This document shows positions 60,054-64,000 of a DNA stretch of 64,000 nt, piece after piece. The stretch spans positions 18,121 through 82,120 of the forward strand of contig NZ_JAFBDR010000020.1 of the NCBI RefSeq assembly GCF_016908325.1, read 5' to 3'. Numbering within the stretch: the stretch's first letter is position 1; each line of letters starts with the position of its first letter. The translations under genes and the position numbers were made by a program. This stretch comes from Aquibacillus albus. Its GTDB lineage: Bacteria > Bacillota > Bacilli > Bacillales > Amphibacillaceae. The notes below the pieces were generated by a model. The model did no database searches. It was not told the origin of the DNA and saw only the letters and a list, made by a program, of their open reading frames with translations.

Positions 60054-61159
60054 GCAATCCTGTAGTCATTGTTGGTGCTGGTTTAAGTGGCCTGCGGGCT
60101 GCGTCTCTACTATCTGCACAGGGCATCAAATGTAAGGTTCTAGAGGCTAGAGATAGGTTAGGCGGTAGGGTCTTGAGTGCCTCTGATCCAAACAGACCTG
60201 ACCTAGGCAAATTTGATCTCGGGCCAACATGGTTCTGGCCGCAGTATGAGAGTACTATTACCAATCTTGTTAAAGAACTAAATTTAGGAACTTTTGTGCA
60301 GCACACCAAAGGGGCTATGCTTTCAGAACGATTCCAAAACGAAGCACCTGATCGTTATGTACTGCCAGAAAATTCAGGTGCAAGGTCCATTCGAGTCATA
60401 GGAGGTGTGCAGTCTCTTATAGATGCTGTGGCAGATACAATTCCCACAAGGATCGTCGAGTTAGAAACGCGAGTGACAGCAATTCGACTCGATGAAGCCG
60501 GTGGTATCACGGTTGAAGCAGACCTTGCTGATGGAAAGAGAAAAAAAGTTTCGGCAAGTGCTGTTATTCTAGCTTTACCGCCTCGGATTGTGGCACGTCA
60601 TATTGAATTCTCTCCTTCTCTCCCTCCAAATCTTATTACTGACCTTGTAAGCAAACCTACGTGGATGGCAGGACAGGCCAAGGCAGTTGCAGTCTATGAT
60701 CGTCCCTTTTGGAGGGAATCAGGACTATCTGGATTCGTAACGAGCTGGGTTGGACCCTTACAAGAAATCCATGATGCTTCTCCTGAAACAGGTGCTGGTG
60801 CATTATTTGGTTTCTTCGGAATGCCAGCGAAAGCGCGCCGAGAACTGGGGGAGGGTAACGTTTTAAATTTGGTTATTGATCAATTGGTTAGGCTCTTTGG
60901 AACCTCCGCCCAAAACGTAAAAGCTATTCTATACAAGGATTGGTCCAGAGATTTCGAAACGGCTGTTGAGGAGGATTTGGAACCGCTTAGAGATTTCCCG
61001 AGTTATGGTCAACCACCAAAAGCTGGGGTATGGGAAAAGAAAATTATTTTTGCTGGTACAGAGGCGAATTCACAGTATGGTGGACATCTTGAAGGTGCAC
61101 TTCAGTCAGCTGAACAGGCAGTTTCTGAAATCATTCCTTTCAATAACAAGCCTATATGA
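60050..61159 (+). CDS. FAD-dependent amine-oxidase-like flavoprotein
   Basis: 369 residues from GTG 60050; GAGGGGAG is well placed. An N-terminal dinucleotide motif VVIVGAGLSGLRAASLL with Glu in VLEARDRLGGRVLS, and the C-terminal FAD motif IIFAGTEANSQYGGHLEGAL, place it in the flavin amine oxidase (monoamine oxidase/protoporphyrinogen oxidase) superfamily. It is somewhat short. Its base composition is visibly richer in G and C than its neighbours, suggesting transfer. It lies between repeats at 59658 and 61179. Confidence 0.88.
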   Translation: MSNPVVIVGAGLSGLRAASLLSAQGIKCKVLEARDRLGGRVLSASDPNRPDLGKFDLGPTWFWPQYESTITNLVKELNLGTFVQHTKGAMLSERFQNEAPDRYVLPENSGARSIRVIGGVQSLIDAVADTIPTRIVELETRVTAIRLDEAGGITVEADLADGKRKKVSASAVILALPPRIVARHIEFSPSLPPNLITDLVSKPTWMAGQAKAVAVYDRPFWRESGLSGFVTSWVGPLQEIHDASPETGAGALFGFFGMPAKARRELGEGNVLNLVIDQLVRLFGTSAQNVKAILYKDWSRDFETAVEEDLEPLRDFPSYGQPPKAGVWEKKIIFAGTEANSQYGGHLEGALQSAEQAVSEIIPFNNKPI

Positions 61160-61178
61160 CACGATATTTCATCGTATG

Positions 61179-61196
61179 GTCACAGTGACACCCCGG
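61179..61196 (+). repeat. Dispersed repeat, type A, fused to an Rpn fragment
   Basis: GTCACAGTGAC, AC, CCCGG, then at once TAAACGAAGGAGGGAAAAG from rpn. The repeat tail is replaced by rpn sequence. Confidence 0.85.
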
Positions 61197-61262
61197 TAAA
61201 CGAAGGAGGGAAAAGAGATGACTTATGTGGATTGAGACACCTTACCCCAGTCAGAATTGGAA
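61197..61262 (+). pseudogene. Rpn C-terminal ORF fragment
   Basis: AACGAAGGAGGGAAAAGAGA, ATG 61218, then TYVD and a TGA. The DNA continues to match the linker (CACCTTACCCCAGTCAGAAT) and stops. The ribosome binding site is intact but the ORF is closed after five codons. Confidence 0.75.
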
Positions 61263-61295
61263 AGACTGTCACCGAGGTCTTTTGTCGCATAAATA

Positions 61296-61327
61296 AAAGG
61301 GTGCTAATTTGATAGTTAGCACCCTTT
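61296..61327 (+). terminator. Bidirectional terminator
   Basis: AAAGGGTGCTAA and TTAGCACCCTTT form a perfect 12-bp stem between converging genes. Confidence 0.85.
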
Positions 61328-61542
61328 CACATGTTTCCTATCCATAATTCTTCGTTTGTTAGTTCGAGGAACGTGTTTCTTGCTGAGTTGGAATCTACGC
61401 CCATATGGACCCGTAAGTTATTAGCGTCCAAAATGCGATAGTGTTCCGCAAATTCATGCTGTTGAAATTTATAACCTTTTCGGACATCCAGCGTATTCCA
61501 TAAGGAGGGATCACCATGCGTTCGAACACGAGTAATTTGCAT
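61327..61542 (-). CDS. Small hypothetical protein
   Basis: 71 residues from ATG 61542 after GGTGAG; the longer reading to 61587 lacks a good site. MQITRVRTHGDPSLWNTLDV and HMGVDSNSARNTFLELTNEE are not recognised. Single-gene island between repeats at 61179 and 61625. Confidence 0.55.
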   Translation of the reverse strand: MQITRVRTHGDPSLWNTLDVRKGYKFQQHEFAEHYRILDANNLRVHMGVDSNSARNTFLELTNEELWIGNM

Positions 61543-61624
61543 TGATATTCTCACCGACCTTCCATAATATGCTACTATTATTGACAAAATAGAAAGTCAA
61601 TATACTATCGTTCCTTAAACTTTT

Positions 61625-61652
61625 GTCACAGTGACACCCCGAGATTTGTCGA
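61625..61652 (+). repeat. Dispersed repeat, type A
   Basis: GTCACAGTGAC, AC, then CCCGAGATTTGTCGA. A terminator (61673-61707) of the 39295 type follows. Confidence 0.9.
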
Positions 61653-61672
61653 TAAGAATTATGAAATACTTT

Positions 61673-61707
61673 AAGCCTTGCGTAGATTAAAAAATGCAGG
61701 GCTTTTT
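61673..61707 (+). terminator. Terminator of the AAAGCCCTGC type
   Basis: AAGCCTTGC and GCAGGGCTTTTT; third copy of the hairpin that follows the repeat at 39223. Confidence 0.8.
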
Positions 61708-61868
61708 AATATGGGTCCCTAGTATAGAAAATAGGTGCATGAGCATAAAAAGCGCAGTTTGTTTGGATGAATCACTTAAATGATATGACATTTGTTCTAT
61801 AAATCTAGTAATGATAGACTACTAACATTGTGAAAAAATAAAATTGTATAAAGTTTTAGGGGGATTTT

Positions 61869-63140
61869 ATGTTTTCTAGCAAGGTAACAGTAGCAGTTAT
61901 ATTATTGTTACTGTCAACAGGATGCGGCTATGTGAATGAGGAAGCTCAATCTAAGACACAGGATGAGCAATCGGGTTCAGTAGTCGATTACAAAAGCGAA
62001 GAAGCGATTGAAGTCGAAGAAGATAGTGTTGAATTGTTAAGTGAAAATAATGAAGAGCAATCGAATAGTGAAGAAGCTGAAATGGAACAAGTCGACTCGG
62101 CACAGGAGGAAGAAGTGGAATCTTCACAATTGACTACAGTGGAATCAACGGAAGAAGATGCTGGTCAAAAAGAGGAACAGGCTGAAGATTCAGGCCAAAC
62201 AGAGGAACAAAAAGTAACTGTGAATGAAAAAGAGGAACAAGAACCTGTAGGTGAGCAGGACGAACAAGAACCTGAAGAAGAAAAAGAAATCACCTATGAA
62301 GCGGAACCGTTTGAAAATAAATATGAAATGGCTGCTAGTGCAGGTAATATACGAACTGGTCCTGATGTAAGTTTTAACCGTGTAACATCTGTCCATCGCT
62401 ATACCGAACTGGATGCTTTTGAAAAAGCAACAGTAGGTGGAACAGATTGGTATCATGTGGAAGTAGGAAACGAGAAAACTGGGTGGGTTTCATCAACAAT
62501 CGTTACAGAATACGACCCTGAATTAGCAGAGTTAAGAAGTAATCTAATCGATATTCCAGTCATTGCACAAATGCCGGAACTACCGCGTGGATGCGAGGTT
62601 ACTAGTTTAGCAATGCTGCTTCTCCATGCTGGTATAAGTGTTGATAAAATGACACTTGCCGACCAAGTAAGAAAGGATCCAACAAAGTATCAAAGAATCG
62701 ATGGTCAAGTCCATTTCGGCAATCCAAACGACGGATTTGTAGGCAACATGTACACCTTTGATAAACCAGGTCTAGGAGTCTATCATCGCCCCATTGCTGA
62801 TTTAGCAAGAGAATACCTTGGCGATCAAGTAGTAGATTTAACTGGCCAAGGATTTGAATCTGTCTATGAACAGCTAGATAACGGAAAACCAGTCTGGGTC
62901 ATCAACACAAGTGAATTCCGCTTCCTCAATGACTCATACTGGACAACATGGCAAACACCAACTGGCCCAGTCAAGATAACATACAAAATGCACGCAGTAG
63001 TTGTTACAGGATACGATGAAGACTATATCTACTTTAACGATCCACTAACTGTCCAAAAAAATAGAAAAGTAGCCAAAGCAAGCTTTATCGCAGGCTGGGA
63101 GCAGTTTGGAAGTCAGGCGATTAGTTATGGTCCACAGTGA
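61869..63140 (+). CDS. Lipoprotein with SH3 and C39-like peptidase domains
   Basis: 423 residues. Signal peptide with lipobox LLSTGCGY, then about 110 residues of acidic Glu/Gln/Ser-rich linker, a bacterial SH3 domain (about 155-215; AGNIRTGPDVSFNRVTSVH) and a peptidase C39-like domain (about 225-420). Catalytic residues are Cys in LPRGCEVTSLAML, His in YKMHAVVVTGYD and Asp in YFNDPLT. It is anchored outside the cell and may cleave wall peptides or proteins. The stop TGA at 63138-63140 lies inside a type A repeat. Confidence 0.9.
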   Translation: MFSSKVTVAVILLLLSTGCGYVNEEAQSKTQDEQSGSVVDYKSEEAIEVEEDSVELLSENNEEQSNSEEAEMEQVDSAQEEEVESSQLTTVESTEEDAGQKEEQAEDSGQTEEQKVTVNEKEEQEPVGEQDEQEPEEEKEITYEAEPFENKYEMAASAGNIRTGPDVSFNRVTSVHRYTELDAFEKATVGGTDWYHVEVGNEKTGWVSSTIVTEYDPELAELRSNLIDIPVIAQMPELPRGCEVTSLAMLLLHAGISVDKMTLADQVRKDPTKYQRIDGQVHFGNPNDGFVGNMYTFDKPGLGVYHRPIADLAREYLGDQVVDLTGQGFESVYEQLDNGKPVWVINTSEFRFLNDSYWTTWQTPTGPVKITYKMHAVVVTGYDEDYIYFNDPLTVQKNRKVAKASFIAGWEQFGSQAISYGPQ

Positions 63141-63159
63141 CGGCCCGGAATTTGTCGGA
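63130..63159 (+). repeat. Dispersed repeat, type A, overlapping a gene end
   Basis: GTCCACAGTGAC, GG, then CCCGGAATTTGTCGGA. It gives the final codons and stop of the C39-like gene in the same frame (CAG-TGA) as at chrA. Confidence 0.92.
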
Positions 63160-63284
63160 GGGAAATAAGATTGTAGGGTTCTTTGCTTTTATGTAAAATG
63201 CAAAAAATAGTTGTATAATAGAATAGTAACTATATAGCATGGTGGGCGGTTGGCCATCTCTCTTGTAGAAGGGAGGTGGTAGAA

Positions 63285-63392
63285 ATGACGACATATGAAG
63301 CATTGAGCTTAGTAGCTCAATTCTGTTTAACATTATTAGCAGCGTTGACACTGGTTGTAAGCATTGTCGTCTTTCTATACAAAAAGAAGTAA
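63285..63392 (+). CDS. Hol-Tox (holin-like) type I toxin
   Basis: 35 residues from ATG 63285 after GGGAGGTGG. MTTYEALSLVAQFCLTLL, one membrane helix and a KKK end are the hallmark of the TxpA/BsrG-like holin-like toxin family. Such peptides insert in the membrane and are silenced by an overlapping antisense RNA. A TATAAT lies at 63214-63219. This is the only copy in the window with an intact start. Confidence 0.88.
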   Translation: MTTYEALSLVAQFCLTLLAALTLVVSIVVFLYKKK

Positions 63393-63509
63393 CCGCCTCC
63401 GACCAAGGTGATGGTTACTTCTTTTGTTATACTTATAAAACTTTGGTCAACCGCTCTTTATGCGGTCTGTAGTTATGTTACCGGGTGGTGCCAGCCACTC
63501 GGTATTCTT
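63379..63509 (-). ncRNA. Antisense antitoxin RNA of the Hol-Tox locus
   Basis: A consensus minus-strand promoter (complement at 63516-63544: TTGACT, 17 bases, TATAAT) faces the toxin's 3' end. The RNA would run from about 63509 to the shared terminator at 63383-63424 and overlap the toxin tail. This is the arrangement of RatA and SR4. Confidence 0.78.
63383..63424 (+). terminator. Bidirectional terminator shared by toxin and antitoxin RNA
   Basis: AAGAAGTAACC and GGTTACTTCTT with T-runs on both sides; it includes the toxin stop codon. Confidence 0.85.
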
Positions 63510-63515
63510 TATTAT

Positions 63516-63544
63516 ATTATAAATATGTTTATAAATTCAGTCAA
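63516..63544 (-). promoter_or_regulatory. Promoter of the antitoxin RNA
   Basis: Minus strand TTGACT (complement of 63539-63544), exact 17-base spacer, TATAAT (complement of 63516-63521). Confidence 0.8.
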
Positions 63545-63575
63545 ATCAGGGGTGAAAGCTCTGGTGTCGGGCTTG

Positions 63576-63604
63576 GTCGCAGTGACGGCCCGGATTTTGT
63601 CGAA
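63576..63604 (+). repeat. Dispersed repeat, type A
   Basis: GTCGCAGTGAC, GG, then CCCGGATTTTGTCGAA. With 63130 it brackets the toxin-antitoxin locus. Confidence 0.92.
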
Positions 63605-63628
63605 CATGAGGGAAAAAATGATTCAGTA

Positions 63629-63911
63629 CTAACTAAATTGTTTTTCTAACTTTTCCATTTGTCTTTGCGTTTTTATTTCAAAATCTTTATATTCTATTAG
63701 CTGAAAAATATACAAGGCGTTTTTAAGCGCTTCTTTTGCTTGTTGAAACATTTCCTTCTCCTGATATCCTACCCCTACTAAGAAATAGGCTTGGCCTAAT
63801 CCATATAACAATTTGTGCTTTTTGCAACTACTTACTGCTTGTTTCGCATATTCGATGCATTTGTCGTAATTTATTTTATTCCTAAAAGAAGGAAATGACG
63901 ATGCCTATAAA
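63629..63911 (-). pseudogene. C-terminal fragment of a TPR protein cut by an IS end
   Basis: The minus strand reads CIEYAKQAVSSCKKHKLLYG, then YFLVGVGYQEKEMFQQAKEA and a helical end, typical TPR repeats of Rap/NprR-like regulators. Upstream, HRHFLLLGIK continues in another frame, so there is also a frameshift near 63870. At 63912 the sequence changes to an IS end. Only about 90 residues remain. Confidence 0.7.
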
Positions 63912-64000
63912 TGTCAATTAGAAAATGTACATTTTTGATCACTTTAGAATGTACATATTTGTTCACAAGCGAGTTGTATTTTCCCCCAACCGTAAGGTTT
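63912..64000 (+). mobile_element. Probable IS21-family end, element continues beyond the window
   Basis: It starts TGTCAATTAG and holds repeated GAAAATGTACATTTTTGATC and GAATGTACATATTTGTTCAC units. Terminal TGT with several copies of such a unit is typical of IS21-family ends, where they bind the transposase. No transposase is visible. Confidence 0.65.

Noticed and set aside
4111..63604. The repeats as integron attC sites
   Set aside because: The GTTRRRY/RYYYAAC core boxes and an IntI-type integrase are not seen; only the cassette-like layout is similar, so the idea is kept as an analogy.

Overview
The window comes from a low-GC, spore-forming Bacillota chromosome of the Bacillaceae type. 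The signs are AT-rich sequence with strong AGGAGG-type ribosome binding sites, a ComK homologue, a Spo0E-like phosphatase, a DegU/NarL-type regulator, a Hol-Tox type I toxin, the DabAB inorganic-carbon transporter and ChrA. I cannot name the species. No rRNA, tRNA, prophage module or CRISPR array was seen.

Layout. 1-4.1 kb: end of a probable glycosidase, then a ROK regulator, a DUF624 protein, a sugar epimerase-like TIM barrel and a TauE-type exporter. 4.1-11.3 kb: accessory, decaying DNA with a broken DnaD-like replisome organiser, comK, a broken XRE regulator, a hypothetical three-gene unit and a truncated galE. 11.3-21.5 kb: an IclR-controlled cluster (RutA-like flavin monooxygenase, FMN reductase, NMT1/THI5-type ABC importer, nitrilase-family amidase, AA_synth protein, truncated aldehyde dehydrogenase) that looks like a variant pyrimidine or N-heterocycle catabolic pathway. 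21.5-24.8 kb: Rpn nuclease gene and repeats. 24.9-28.1 kb: a c-di-GMP riboswitch controlling a GAF-GGDEF-EAL protein, a YvyF-like protein, a LuxR-type regulator and Spo0E. 29.4-39.2 kb: an AraC-controlled arabinoside-utilisation locus with two GH127-type enzymes, a sugar ABC importer and an uncharacterised TIM-barrel protein. 39.4-49.7 kb: single-gene accessory islands (ABM, ArsR-SRPBCC, YwbE, NERD, ParA pair, RelA/SpoT-like pair, VOC, DinB) among pseudogenes. 49.8-54.7 kb: dabBA with a DUF2294 protein. 55.4-58.4 kb: a padR-chrA pair in which padR is interrupted by a TnpB element. 58.4-64 kb: one-gene islands between repeats, an intact Hol-Tox toxin with its antisense RNA, and an IS21-like end.

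The most striking feature is a dispersed repeat: GTCACAGTGAC, two variable bases, then CCCGGAATTTGTCGAA. There are about 19 good copies, several partial copies, and a sister type with an internal CACC/GGTG stem. Every copy I found points the same way. They sit between gene modules and not inside intact operons, are often followed by an intrinsic terminator, supply the stop codons of two genes and truncate galE. Several are fused to pieces of Rpn-family genes.

A second theme is retention of antitoxin halves. The C-terminal part of Rpn, which in E. coli Rpn proteins is made as an intragenic antitoxin, persists here as separate ORFs with their own ribosome binding sites. Two or three degraded copies of the Hol-Tox locus keep the antisense RNA side but have lost the toxin. 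All functional statements come from reading the sequence and from family knowledge; no search was run.
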